NCBI GenBank assembly: GCA_017960525.1
Contig: JAGCZA010000028.1
Span: 1 to 62,866, forward strand
Length of the DNA: 62,866 nucleotides
Reading direction: 5' to 3'
Source of the DNA: Prevotella sp.
Lineage (GTDB): Bacteria; Bacteroidota; Bacteroidia; Bacteroidales; Bacteroidaceae
Shown here: positions 36,641 to 44,834 of the stretch, one piece after another
How positions within the stretch are numbered: the first letter of the stretch is position 1
How the letters are laid out: every line of letters starts with the position of its first letter
Made by a program: the position numbers and the translations under genes
Notes under the pieces: model-generated
Seen by the model: the letters and a program-made list of their open reading frames with translations, nothing else
Databases searched by the model: none
Told to the model about the DNA's origin: nothing

Positions 36641-36790
36641 GCAAAATTACGAAAAAAGCTTGTAAAGAACAACGGATTTTGGAAGATTAACGCAATTCGG
36701 CCTAAAATAAAGGCAAAACGGGGAAGATTGAGGAAGGTCAAAAATGAGGGTAACGCAAAATCAGGAGGATTGGTGAAGGGGTTGGGTTTC
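36641..36790 (-). repeat. 150-bp dispersed repeat, copy 1, carrying the mrcA promoter
   Basis: This segment matches 62553-62702 in the same orientation, with roughly 95% identity over the first 85 bp (including AACAACGGATTTTGGAAGAT) and again at the far end (GGAGGATTGGTGAAG), with a diverged middle. Both copies lie immediately upstream of a minus-strand gene. The beginning of each copy reads as a -7 box on the minus strand. Confidence 0.85.
36642..36649 (-). promoter_or_regulatory. -7 box (TAATTTTG) of mrcA, within the repeat
   Basis: The minus strand reads CGTAATTTTGCAG, 28 nt before the start codon. Confidence 0.65.
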
Positions 36791-36948
36791 CAAATTGTTA
36801 CCTAAAATCACCTCCTGAGAAGAGTAAAACCATAAAGCGGTTCTTCAAGATTCTGTGTTGGTGTCGTGACGAAGACTCGTCGAAATAACTATTATTCTTT
36901 TTATCTATTACTTGTAATACCTAAATTCACTTAAAACTAACGGCAAAT

Positions 36949-36976
36949 ATAGTGATAATTACAGAATTATCGCTAT
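36949..36976. promoter_or_regulatory. Inverted repeat (likely operator) overlapping a -7 box
   Basis: The arms ATAGTGATAATT and AATTATCGCTAT (12 bp, one mismatch, 4-bp gap ACAG) lie so that the right arm runs into the -7 box at 36974. Placement over the promoter suggests repression of the downstream operon by a dimeric regulator not encoded nearby. Confidence 0.55.
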
Positions 36977-36981
36977 ATTTG
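36974..36981 (+). promoter_or_regulatory. -7 box (TATATTTG) of the SDR-esterase operon
   Basis: TATATTTGCACC, 50 nt before the ATG at 37031. The stretch 36791-36948 between the repeat and the operator holds nothing I recognise. Confidence 0.65.
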
Positions 36982-37030
36982 CACCAAGAATTAGCATTGT
37001 TTATCAAGTAACCCAACAAAAACTACGCTT

Positions 37031-38542
37031 ATGGATTCTTTCAAGGGTAAAGTAGCCGTCGTGACGGGAGGTGCCCAGGGCATCGGACGATGTATTGCCG
37101 ACGAGTTTCTGAAGGCTGGTGCCTATGTCTGTGTCATCGACAAGCAGGAGGGGACTCACTTTGTGGGCGATATATCAGACAAGCAGGTGTTGGAGCGGTT
37201 TGCCCAGGAGATCATCGGGAAGTATGGTCATGTGGACTACCTTATCAACAATGCCCTACCACTAATGAAGGGCATCGACGAATGTAGCTATGAAGAGTTT
37301 CAATTCGCCATGAGCGTGGGAGTCACAGCTCCGTTCTATCTTGCCAAACTCTTTAGTCCGTATTTCGCTGAGGGAGCTGCCATCGTCAACATCTCCTCCT
37401 CGCGCGACCGTATGAGCCAGCCGCAGACAGAGAGCTACACGGCTGCCAAAGGCGGTATTGCCGCACTGACCCACGCTCTGGCTGTCAGCTTTGCAGGCCG
37501 TGTTCGCGTTAATTCTATCTCACCAGGTTGGATAGACACTAACTATACCGTCTATGAAGGCCCCGATGCCACACAGCAACCTGCGGGACGTGTCGGCAAT
37601 CCGATGGACATTGCCAGTATGGTGTTGTTCCTTTGTTCTGATAAGGCAGGTTTCATTACGGGTGAGAACATCTGCATCGATGGTGGCATGACCCACCAGA
37701 TGATCTATCATGGTGATAACGGCTGGAAGTTGGAGGAAAGCCAGTCACAAACACCAGACCCTAATTTCTGGATCTTCCTCTGCTTTGGACAATCGAATAT
37801 GGCAGGCCAGGCTCCCATTGAAAAGCAGGACTTGGCAGTAGGTGAACGTTTTCTGAGTATGGCAACAACCGACGGGGGCGACGGACGCGTACTCGGCACA
37901 TGGCGCAAGGCTGTGCCGCCACTCTGCCGCGCTGATGCCAACCTCAGTCCTGCCGACTGGTTCGGACGCACATTACTCGAAGCTGTGCCTGAGAATGTAC
38001 GCATAGGTATCGTGTCGGTGGCAGTAGAGGGCTGTCCTATTACTTTCTTCGACAAGGACAGGAACGCGCCTCTCATTGCCATGGAAGATCGCGACTGGAT
38101 GAACGATATCTTGGATCAGTATGGACGCGACCCCTACGAGCGACTGCTGAGTATGGCGAAGATTGCTGTCAGGGATGGTGTCATCAAAGGCATCCTGCTG
38201 CATCAGGGCGAAACGGATGCCTACGACAGGGAATGGCAGAAGACTGTGAGGAAAATCTACTGCGACTTGCAACAGGAACTTCAGTTCGACCCGACGGCTG
38301 TCCCCTTGCTCGTCGGGGAGGTGGTGCGTACGGAATATGGCGGCATCTGCGGCTATGCCAATCCCACCATCAACGACATTGCAAACCGCTATCCGAACAC
38401 GTATGTTGTCTCTTCAGAGGGCTGTCTGCCCTGTGATGACTATCTCCATTTCAGTGGCGAGGGCTATAGGCTTCTGGGCCGTCATTATGCACAACGCTAT
38501 CTGGAGGTTACAAATCCACAATTAGCAGAAACTATAAAATAG
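37031..38542 (+). CDS. Fusion of a short-chain dehydrogenase/reductase and a CE6/SASA-type carbohydrate esterase
   Basis: 503 residues. Residues 1-235 are a complete SDR: NAD(P)-binding VTGGAQGIGR (11-20), NNA (73-75), catalytic serine region NISSS (120-124), Y136 and K140 in YTAAKGG, and the ending GGMTHQMIYHG. After a short linker (about 236-242), residues 243-500 are a sialate-O-acetylesterase/CE6-type SGNH domain: GQSNMAG (253-259) with the nucleophile serine, HQGETD (391-396), and DDYLHFSGEGYR (469-480) with the catalytic histidine. There is no signal peptide, so both act in the cytoplasm. Together they could deacetylate an imported sugar and oxidise or reduce it. It is followed 27 bp later by an aldo/keto reductase gene. 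The fusion is unusual. Confidence 0.9.
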   Translation: MDSFKGKVAVVTGGAQGIGRCIADEFLKAGAYVCVIDKQEGTHFVGDISDKQVLERFAQEIIGKYGHVDYLINNALPLMKGIDECSYEEFQFAMSVGVTAPFYLAKLFSPYFAEGAAIVNISSSRDRMSQPQTESYTAAKGGIAALTHALAVSFAGRVRVNSISPGWIDTNYTVYEGPDATQQPAGRVGNPMDIASMVLFLCSDKAGFITGENICIDGGMTHQMIYHGDNGWKLEESQSQTPDPNFWIFLCFGQSNMAGQAPIEKQDLAVGERFLSMATTDGGDGRVLGTWRKAVPPLCRADANLSPADWFGRTLLEAVPENVRIGIVSVAVEGCPITFFDKDRNAPLIAMEDRDWMNDILDQYGRDPYERLLSMAKIAVRDGVIKGILLHQGETDAYDREWQKTVRKIYCDLQQELQFDPTAVPLLVGEVVRTEYGGICGYANPTINDIANRYPNTYVVSSEGCLPCDDYLHFSGEGYRLLGRHYAQRYLEVTNPQLAETIK

Positions 38543-38569
38543 TAGAAACGAATTATATCAGATAACATT

Positions 38570-39391
38570 ATGATTAGACTCAATAATAACATCGAAATTC
38601 CGCAGATAGGCGTCGGTACTTGGACTCTACGCGGAGAGATCGCCCGACAGAATGTGCGCCTAGCTTTGGAAGCCGGATTTCGCCACGTTGACACGGCACA
38701 AGGTTATGAGAACGAGGCCGAAGTAGGACTGGGCATCATTGACAGCGGAGTTACGAGACAGGAGATTTTCGTTACAACGAAGGTCGCTACGAACATTATG
38801 CGCGAAGGTCACGAGGCCGTCCGAAAGTCTATCGATGAGAGTCTGGCAAAACTGAAGACCGGCTACATTGACCTGCTGCTGATCCACTGGCCTGTGAAGG
38901 ACTGTGTAAAGGATACCTGGCAGGTGATGGAGGACTACGTGCTTCAGGGCAAGGTAAAGTCCATCGGCGTGAGCAACTTCAACCGTCATCATTTGGACGA
39001 CCTGCTCACGTATGCCGAGATTCGGCCCGTCATCAATCAGATAGAGGTGCATCCCTTTATGACGCAGGAGGAGAACATTGCTTATAATCGTCAACTGGGC
39101 ATTCAAGTAGAGGCGTGGGGACCTTTCGGTCAGGGTGACATCGATGTGGTGGGCCATCCGTTACTCCAGTCGCTGGCTGCGAAATACCAGAAGACCGCTT
39201 CGCAGATTGTACTTAGGTGGATTGTACAGCGAGGGCTGATAACGATTCCAAGAGCCAAGCCCAACCACTTTGCAGAGAATCTGGAAATCATGACTTTCTC
39301 GCTCTCCAACGATGACGTTCTAGCCATCAGTGCCCTGAACCAGAACCTGCGCTCAAACGTTCTTAACGACCCTGAAACATTCCCATGGTAA
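38570..39391 (+). CDS. Aldo/keto reductase (AKR superfamily)
   Basis: 273 residues. It begins IEIPQIGVGTWTL and shows the catalytic tetrad: Asp in HVDTAQGYENE, Tyr in the same stretch, Lys in VTTKVA and His in LLIHWP. GVSNFNRHHLDDLL and VINQIEVHPF are typical; the cofactor site is IPRAKPNHFAENL. These enzymes reduce aldehydes and sugar or keto compounds with NADPH. It lies 27 bp after the SDR-esterase gene and before a flavin-reductase-like gene, so the three form one redox-oriented operon under the operator at 36949. Confidence 0.94.
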   Translation: MIRLNNNIEIPQIGVGTWTLRGEIARQNVRLALEAGFRHVDTAQGYENEAEVGLGIIDSGVTRQEIFVTTKVATNIMREGHEAVRKSIDESLAKLKTGYIDLLLIHWPVKDCVKDTWQVMEDYVLQGKVKSIGVSNFNRHHLDDLLTYAEIRPVINQIEVHPFMTQEENIAYNRQLGIQVEAWGPFGQGDIDVVGHPLLQSLAAKYQKTASQIVLRWIVQRGLITIPRAKPNHFAENLEIMTFSLSNDDVLAISALNQNLRSNVLNDPETFPW

Positions 39392-39429
39392 TCATACATT
39401 TAATAGATAAATAAAAGTAGAAATAGATT

Positions 39430-40020
39430 ATGAAGAAAGCAAAGATTGTCATTGCCGTTTCAGCCATATTAATGCTTATGGTAAGTATTCCTGCATTTGC
39501 TCAGGAAGAGAACGGATTTCAAAAGTTTAACGTGAGGGAAGACTTCACGGAGAACGGTTTCCAATGGTTCCACGATGCCGAATTGCTTGCGGCTGGCGAC
39601 AAAGAGAAAAGCAATGCTATGACTATCGGTTGGGGTGGTATCGGAACGCTTTGGGGACGCACTGCTCTGACCGTATATGTGGCAGAGAAACGCTACACTA
39701 AGGAATTTATGGACAAGGCAGAATACTTTACCGTGATGGCTTTTGACGTGAAGGACAGCAAGGTGCTGAACTATATGGGTACGAAGAGCGGACGTGACGG
39801 CGATAAGGCTCAGGCTTTAGGACTTCACACAGCATATACTGCCAATGGTACGCCATATTATACTGAGGCAACGATGGTGATTGAGTGCAAGATTATGTAT
39901 GCAGCACCCTTTGATCCCCAGTATTTCAAGAGCGATGCGCCAAAGAATATGTATGCTAACTTCCCTGCTGGTATTCACTCTATGTATATAGGTGAGGTTG
40001 TTAATGCTTGGAAGAAATGA
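39430..40020 (+). CDS. Exported flavin-reductase-like (FMN-binding split-barrel) protein
   Basis: 196 residues with a clear signal peptide (IVIAVSAILMLMVSIPAFA). The rest matches the flavin reductase-like domain: FNVREDFTENGFQWF, NAMTIGWGGIGTLWGR, LTVYVAEKRYTKEFMD and YFTVMAFD, ending in AGIHSMYIGEVVNAW. This family binds FMN. The signal peptide places it in the periplasm, an arrangement also seen in other Bacteroidales. It is the last gene of the operon starting at 37031. Confidence 0.88.
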   Translation: MKKAKIVIAVSAILMLMVSIPAFAQEENGFQKFNVREDFTENGFQWFHDAELLAAGDKEKSNAMTIGWGGIGTLWGRTALTVYVAEKRYTKEFMDKAEYFTVMAFDVKDSKVLNYMGTKSGRDGDKAQALGLHTAYTANGTPYYTEATMVIECKIMYAAPFDPQYFKSDAPKNMYANFPAGIHSMYIGEVVNAWKK

Positions 40021-40158
40021 TCCAGCAAGTTGGGTTAAATCGACTACGGTACTATATATTGCCGAGATAGAACTACGACCAACTATAGGCGGGTCAATTG
40101 GGAGATAGTTTGACCCTGAGACTGGTACAGGATTCTGGAAATTCTAATAGTGATAGAT

Positions 40159-40308
40159 ATGGCATACACAGGACGTTTCGGTCAGTCTGATAACTATAGG
40201 CGCGAAGAACTGATTCGAATAATTGAGCACTCTGTAGAGAACCTGACTCTTCAGGAGTTGGAGGCTTTGTATTATGATATGTCTACCAAAAACTACATCA
40301 ACGAATGA
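40159..40308 (+). CDS. 49-residue small protein
   Basis: The ORF starts at ATG 40159 and encodes a charged helical peptide (MAYTGRFGQSDNYRREELIR then IIEHSVENLTLQELEALYYD, ending STKNYINE). The regular amphipathic pattern (LIRIIEHSVENLTLQELEAL) looks like genuine coding sequence. I do not know its family. It lies downstream of the flavin-reductase-like gene, after a possible GGGTCAA/TTGACCC hairpin (40092-40117), and before the island boundary. A 16-codon ORF (ATG 40312, MKRRIIKYAAIFCLC-stop) follows directly and looks like a truncated signal or anchor sequence. Confidence 0.5.
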   Translation: MAYTGRFGQSDNYRREELIRIIEHSVENLTLQELEALYYDMSTKNYINE

Positions 40309-40440
40309 AAATGAAGAGACGAATAATCAAGTATGCTGCTATATTCTGTCTCTGCTAGTTTGCCGCTTTAGTCTGTAAACTCATTATAAACATACCTCAA
40401 TTATGCTGCAAACATATTGTAAACTTTTTGTCTAATTCGT

Positions 40441-40569
40441 CACATTTATCGTGATAATTGTATTTAAGGAAATTGAGTGCAACCACCTGTATTCAAGGAG
40501 GTCGCACCCAACTTATTGGTTGTCAGAGTTCTGTGGTTATTCTTCCACAGCGGCCTGCGCGGCGGCTAA
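40441..40569 (-). other. Left island boundary: duplicated ppdK 3'-end/terminator segment (att-like)
   Basis: Read on the minus strand, this contains a short orphan coding tail (LAAAQAAVEE-stop; stop at 40537-40539), about 25 nt, a hairpin (40473-40511), 19 nt, and the 13-mer CACATTTATCGTG (plus-strand reading, 40441-40453). The same order and spacing occur at the true ppdK end, with the identical 13-mer at 57219-57231. The frame of the tail is closed by a stop within 15 codons upstream, so it is not part of a gene here. Confidence 0.65.
40473..40511 (-). terminator. Hairpin in the left boundary
   Basis: The arms TTGAGTGCAACCACCT and AGGAGGTCGCACCCAA pair over 16 positions on the minus-strand transcript with two G-U pairs and one mismatch; loop of seven. 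It resembles the ppdK hairpin at 57252-57290. It would also terminate the GNAT end of the island operon. Confidence 0.6.
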
Positions 40570-40648
40570 CGAACACTGATTATCAGTACATTATGGCGAA
40601 TCTGGGAAACATTATGAGCATGAACTGCACATTCTGCACCCGATTTTC

Positions 40649-41230
40649 TCAATATTTCCAGCCATTCTGCAGGTGCTTCATACTATGCCCTCCCCACTGG
40701 TTGTCGTCAACATAGCGGAAACCGATGGCTGTGTAGAGGGTTTCGGCGGTGGGATTGTCCTTGTCGACCAGTAGTCCTACGTGGGGCAGACCCATGGCAT
40801 TGGCTTTCTCGCGGGTGGCTTTGAGCAGACGGGTGGCAATGCCCTGGTGGCGGTAGTCGGGCAGTACGGCCAAAGAGTCCAGGTAGAGCTCGCCCTGCTG
40901 TGTCTCGTCGGGCATGGCTGAATGGTCCTTGTCGAGGCATTCCCTGGCCTTGTCGATGAAGGCCTGGCGGAGTTCATGCAGCAGGGCTCCGTCGTAGCTG
41001 ACGGCTGCCCCGATGACCTTGTCGGCGTCCATGGCCACCAGGGTGTTGCGGTAGCTGTATTGCGAGTGTTCGCTCTGCACGAGCTGTGTCATCATCTTCC
41101 GGAAGTCCTGGAGGTCATGGCCTTCGCCGCAGAAATGGAGGCAACACTCGTCTGTCATGGCCATCATGATGAGCGCGGCTATTTCCGGTGCCTGTTCTAT
41201 TGTTGCATTCTGAATTGTGGTCATCTTCAT
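40649..41230 (-). CDS. GNAT family N-acetyltransferase
   Basis: 193 residues. The acetyl-CoA binding motif is LAVLPDYRHQGIATRLL (motif A, Q-x-x-G-x-A type), followed by VGLLVDKDNPTAETLYTAIGF (motif B), as in aminoglycoside/polyamine/protein GNATs. The N-terminal part has HFCGEGHDLQDFRKMM and IGAAVSYDGALLHELR. It is the last gene of the eight-gene island operon and overlaps the MATE gene by 4 bp. In context it could acetylate an amine intermediate or protect the producer, but the substrate is unknown. Confidence 0.9.
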   Translation of the reverse strand: MKMTTIQNATIEQAPEIAALIMMAMTDECCLHFCGEGHDLQDFRKMMTQLVQSEHSQYSYRNTLVAMDADKVIGAAVSYDGALLHELRQAFIDKARECLDKDHSAMPDETQQGELYLDSLAVLPDYRHQGIATRLLKATREKANAMGLPHVGLLVDKDNPTAETLYTAIGFRYVDDNQWGGHSMKHLQNGWKY

Positions 41231-42582
41231 GTGTTTTGTTTGGGGTCAAGTTTTCGAAGGCTGCTCAGGAGGAGTAGGAGGGAGACGACGGCTACGAGCA
41301 CGTCGGCAATGGGTTGTGCCACGAACACTGAGGCATCGGGATGGCTGGAGAACAGCCTGGGCAGCAGCCACACCAGCGGCACCAGCAGCAACAGGGTGCG
41401 CGAAAGTCCCAGCCAGAAGGTGACGACGGGTCGGTTCATGGCCTGGAGTGTGCTCTGGCAGGCGAATTGCAGGGTAGAGACGAAGAAGACGCAGAAGGCC
41501 AGGCGTGTCATTGGCACAGCATAGTCTGTCATGTCTCCATCGCCTATGGTCAGCTGGACAATGGGGCGTGTGAAGAGCATCATCAGCAGCCAAACGACCA
41601 GCGACCAGACCAGCGTGGTCTTCATCAGTATCCTGACATTCTCACGGACTCGGTCCCAACGATTGGCACCCAGGTTGTAGCTCGTGACGGACTGCACGCC
41701 AAAGGCCATGCCATAGAAGGGGAAGCGGAAGAAGTTGTAGAGCATGATGACGAGTGCCATGGTGCCTACGCCCACATCGCCGACCATGGCGTAGAGTGTG
41801 CGGTTGTAGACTCCCATCTGCACGGTCTCGGCCAGCATCATCACCATCGGAGTCACTCCAAGGGCCAGGCAAGGTGCAATCAAATCCCACCGCAGGCGTA
41901 GGTGCCGGAGGTGCAGCTGTATGTCTCCAGGCCTCCGCAAGTAGACGATGGCCAGCAGTGCTGCAAAAGCCTCGGCAATGGTGGTAGCCCATGCAGCCCC
42001 CGCCAGTCCCATGTCGAAGCCGAAGATGAGCAGCGGGTCGAGCAGCATGTTGAGTACAATGCCCGAGCCGATCACGATGCCTGCTTCCTTGCTGCGTCCC
42101 TGTGCCAGCAGGAACGGTGCCAGTCCTCCCGAGAGGATGCAGAGGGCGTTGCCGGGGGTGGAGATGCGCAGATAGAGTTCTGACAGTGCCTCTGTCTGGT
42201 CGCTGCCTCCGAAGAGTCTTATCAGCGGAATGCACTGCCACTCTATCACGACGCAGACCAGCACGGACAGCAGCAAGTTGAAGAGGAAGAAACTCCCTAA
42301 GGTCTGTTCTGCCCGCTGGCGGTTGCCTTGTCCTAAATGGTAGCCCACCTGCGGAGCAATGCCTGTACCGGTCAGTTCGGCCAGTGCCATCATCATATAT
42401 ACAATAGGTACACACACAGCCGAGGCCGTGAAAGCCAGCTGTCCGATGTCGGGGATATGTGCTATCCAGATACGGTCGATGACATTGTCCAGCCATATCA
42501 ACAGCTGTTGCAGTATCACGGGCACGGCCATAGACCAGAACAGCCCTCTCAGGGGTTCGTTTTCGAGTCGATTGCCGGACAT
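41227..42582 (-). CDS. MATE family efflux transporter
   Basis: 451 residues with about 12 membrane helices in two similar halves. It begins PLRGLFWSMAVPVILQQLLI and has the MATE-type repeats (LFGGSDQTEALSELYLRI in the first half, FTRPIVQLTIGDGDMTDYAV in the second). MATE proteins export cationic or drug-like molecules in exchange for Na+ or H+. It overlaps the GNAT gene by 4 bp and is 9 bp downstream of a homospermidine-synthase-like gene, so it is part of the island operon and gives it an inner-membrane export route besides the RND pump. Confidence 0.93.
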   Translation of the reverse strand: MSGNRLENEPLRGLFWSMAVPVILQQLLIWLDNVIDRIWIAHIPDIGQLAFTASAVCVPIVYMMMALAELTGTGIAPQVGYHLGQGNRQRAEQTLGSFFLFNLLLSVLVCVVIEWQCIPLIRLFGGSDQTEALSELYLRISTPGNALCILSGGLAPFLLAQGRSKEAGIVIGSGIVLNMLLDPLLIFGFDMGLAGAAWATTIAEAFAALLAIVYLRRPGDIQLHLRHLRLRWDLIAPCLALGVTPMVMMLAETVQMGVYNRTLYAMVGDVGVGTMALVIMLYNFFRFPFYGMAFGVQSVTSYNLGANRWDRVRENVRILMKTTLVWSLVVWLLMMLFTRPIVQLTIGDGDMTDYAVPMTRLAFCVFFVSTLQFACQSTLQAMNRPVVTFWLGLSRTLLLLVPLVWLLPRLFSSHPDASVFVAQPIADVLVAVVSLLLLLSSLRKLDPKQNT

Positions 42583-42591
42583 GGAGTCTTC

Positions 42592-43701
42592 TTAGAAAAA
42601 GCGCATGATGTTCTTTCGGAACTCATCGATGCTGAAAGGCTGCTCCTCTACCTCGAAGGTAAGACCTATCTGCTGGAGCAGGGCATCAATAACATCTGGC
42701 ATGAGTTGCGACACTTCCGTCATGGTGTGGGGATGGTCGGGGCTGACGACATCGAGCAGGCGGTAGGCAATCCATGCTCCCGCGGCTGTCTGCCAGCACA
42801 CGGCATTGCAACCGTAACGCTTCCAGGTGGTTTGGTTGGCCACCACACTCTTCACCCAGTAGAGCCTTTCTTTTGTGTCCCAGAAAAGTATGCCCGCCTG
42901 ATCCTCGCCTTTCAGGCAATGTGGGACGGGGATAGAACGCAACTCTTCGTCGGTGATGTCGGCGCCTTTGTCGAGGCAGTATTGCTGCAATCCTCGTGGG
43001 GCCTGATAGATATTAGCCGTTCCGAGCAGGTTCTCGTCGCTGTTCAGCATGGAGAGCAGTTCCTCATGGGGTACGGGCAGATACTGGCGCACGCCGCCGT
43101 GGTAGGTAAGGCGTATGGTGCCACCTTCGTCATTCAGTTGCTGCGTCACGTCAATGACGTCCTGTCTGTTTGCAAGCACCAAATCTGCGCGGCTACTCTC
43201 ATCGGCATACATGTAGGGTGACCAGGTGCCAAAGACCTCATATTCATCGCTGGCAGAATCGTCGTGTTCCAGTTCGAAGGCATAGTGCGGTCCCTGTGGC
43301 TTGTATTGCTGATAGACGTGCTCGAGGATGCCTGGATTGATGCCAAATCCGAACATGACATTGCTATGCGTAGGCCAGCTCAATATCCGCATCATTTCCT
43401 CTATATAGTCGGGAATCGATTCGACATTATCCATATCTAAGCCGTCCGCGAAGCCAGCCACGTCGACACAGTCAAGGCCGTAGTCTATGCACATCCGGGC
43501 AACCTCTACGCTGTTGGCCACCGAAGTATTGACCACCACGTCGAACTCTTCTTGGTGACGGGGCAGGAACTGAAAGATGTCTTGACCGTCCTTCAGGTCA
43601 CAGGTGGTCAGCGAATAGCTCCCGCCGGGCTCCTGCTCTGCCATGATTTTTTCAAAGGCTTTGGCAATATTACCATAGCCAACTAATAAAATTCGCTTCA
43701 T
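42592..43701 (-). CDS. Homospermidine-synthase/saccharopine-dehydrogenase-like protein, paralogue 1
   Basis: 369 residues. The N-terminal Rossmann fold starts ILLVGYGNIAKAFEKIM (GxGxxA type). FGFGINPGILEHVYQQY corresponds to the NPG segment of homospermidine synthase, and the C-terminal GEDQAGILFWDTKERLYWVK and CNAVCWQTAAGAWIAYRLLD parallel its DxxG...YW and NAT...Q segments. The family uses NAD-dependent oxidation and reduction to move an aminoalkyl group between amines. It is shorter than classical homospermidine synthases (about 450-480), so the product may differ. The downstream MATE gene is 9 bp away, and a close paralogue lies 29 bp upstream. Family assignment is from memory of motif layout, not alignment. 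Confidence 0.72.
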   Translation of the reverse strand: MKRILLVGYGNIAKAFEKIMAEQEPGGSYSLTTCDLKDGQDIFQFLPRHQEEFDVVVNTSVANSVEVARMCIDYGLDCVDVAGFADGLDMDNVESIPDYIEEMMRILSWPTHSNVMFGFGINPGILEHVYQQYKPQGPHYAFELEHDDSASDEYEVFGTWSPYMYADESSRADLVLANRQDVIDVTQQLNDEGGTIRLTYHGGVRQYLPVPHEELLSMLNSDENLLGTANIYQAPRGLQQYCLDKGADITDEELRSIPVPHCLKGEDQAGILFWDTKERLYWVKSVVANQTTWKRYGCNAVCWQTAAGAWIAYRLLDVVSPDHPHTMTEVSQLMPDVIDALLQQIGLTFEVEEQPFSIDEFRKNIMRFF

Positions 43702-43730
43702 AAAGTGACAATAGTTGAAAACATGAGATT

Positions 43731-44834
43731 CTATTTAAAATAGCGCATGATGTTCTTCTTGAACTCTTCGACGTTGAAGGGCTGCTCCTCTACCTGGAAG
43801 GTAAGACCAATCTGGTTGAGCAGGGCATCGATGGCATCTGGCATGAGCTGCGACAGCTCCGTCATGGTGTGGGGATGGTCGGGGCTGACGACATCGAGCA
43901 GCCTGTAGGCTATCCAGGCTCCAGTGGCCGTCTGCCAGCACACAGCATTGCAGCCGTATCGTTTCCAGGTGGTTTGATTTTCCATCACGTTCTTCACCCA
44001 GTACATCCTATCGCGTGTGTCCCAGAACAACATTCCCACATGATCATCGCCTTTCAGGCAGTGTGGCACGGGAATCTTGAGGAACTCCTCAACCGAAAGT
44101 TCAGTGCCATAGTCCAGAAAGTATTGCTGCATGCCTCGTGGGGCCTGAAAGAGATAGGCCGATCCGAGCAGATTCTCGTCGCTGTGCAGCATGGACATCA
44201 GTTCTTCATGAGGTATGGGGAGATACTTGCGTTGCTCGCCGTGATAGGTAAGGTGCATGGCGCCACCATCATCCTTCAGCTGCTGTGTAATGTAATTGAT
44301 GTTGTTTTGGTTTATCACGACTAACTCAGCACGGCAACTCTCCTCGGCATACATGTACGGTGACCAGGTGCCAAAGACCTTATATTCATCACTCACAGCA
44401 TTGTCGTGTTCCAACTCGAAGGCATAGTGTGGGCCTTGTGGTTTGTACTTCTGATAGACGTGTTCGAGAATACCGGGATTGATGCCAAAGCCGCACATGA
44501 TGCGGCTGCGGGTGGGACATTTCAGCAGCGGATCCAAGGCGAACAAGAAGTCCACAGCCGTCGTACCATCACCCATACCTTCATCTACACCCATATCAAT
44601 ATAGTCCAGGCCGTAGTCGATGCACATCTGTGTAACATCACAAGTTTCGGCCTGCGACGTGTTTAATACGAGGTCAAATTCCTTATAATGCTCTGGCAGA
44701 TAACTGAGAATGTCTTGTCCATCTTTCAAGTCACAGGTGGTCAGCGTATAGCTCCCACTCGGTTCCTGCTCTTTCATAATCTGTTCAAAGGCATGGGCGA
44801 TATTGCCATAGCCCGCTAATAAAATTCGTTTCAT
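43731..44834 (-). CDS. Homospermidine-synthase/saccharopine-dehydrogenase-like protein, paralogue 2
   Basis: 367 residues from the ATG at 44834; the alternative start at 44879 would lie deeper inside the upstream gene. It is clearly a tandem duplicate of the next gene: identical or near-identical blocks include CDLKDGQDI, CGFGINPGILEHVY, YKPQGPHYAFELEHD and WKRYGCNAVCWQTATGAWIA. The main difference is a block at about residues 77-112, where this copy reads DMGVDEGMGDGTTAVDFLFA and the other DVAGFADGLDMDNVESIPDY. That region lies next to the expected active site, so the two may act on different amines or as a heteromer. Its start overlaps the end of the condensation-domain gene by 50 bp. Confidence 0.72.
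   Translation of the reverse strand: MKRILLAGYGNIAHAFEQIMKEQEPSGSYTLTTCDLKDGQDILSYLPEHYKEFDLVLNTSQAETCDVTQMCIDYGLDYIDMGVDEGMGDGTTAVDFLFALDPLLKCPTRSRIMCGFGINPGILEHVYQKYKPQGPHYAFELEHDNAVSDEYKVFGTWSPYMYAEESCRAELVVINQNNINYITQQLKDDGGAMHLTYHGEQRKYLPIPHEELMSMLHSDENLLGSAYLFQAPRGMQQYFLDYGTELSVEEFLKIPVPHCLKGDDHVGMLFWDTRDRMYWVKNVMENQTTWKRYGCNAVCWQTATGAWIAYRLLDVVSPDHPHTMTELSQLMPDAIDALLNQIGLTFQVEEQPFNVEEFKKNIMRYFK

Noticed and set aside
40312-40440. A second small membrane protein after the 49-residue ORF
   Set aside because: The frame stops after 15 residues; the following open stretch has no start and looks like chance.
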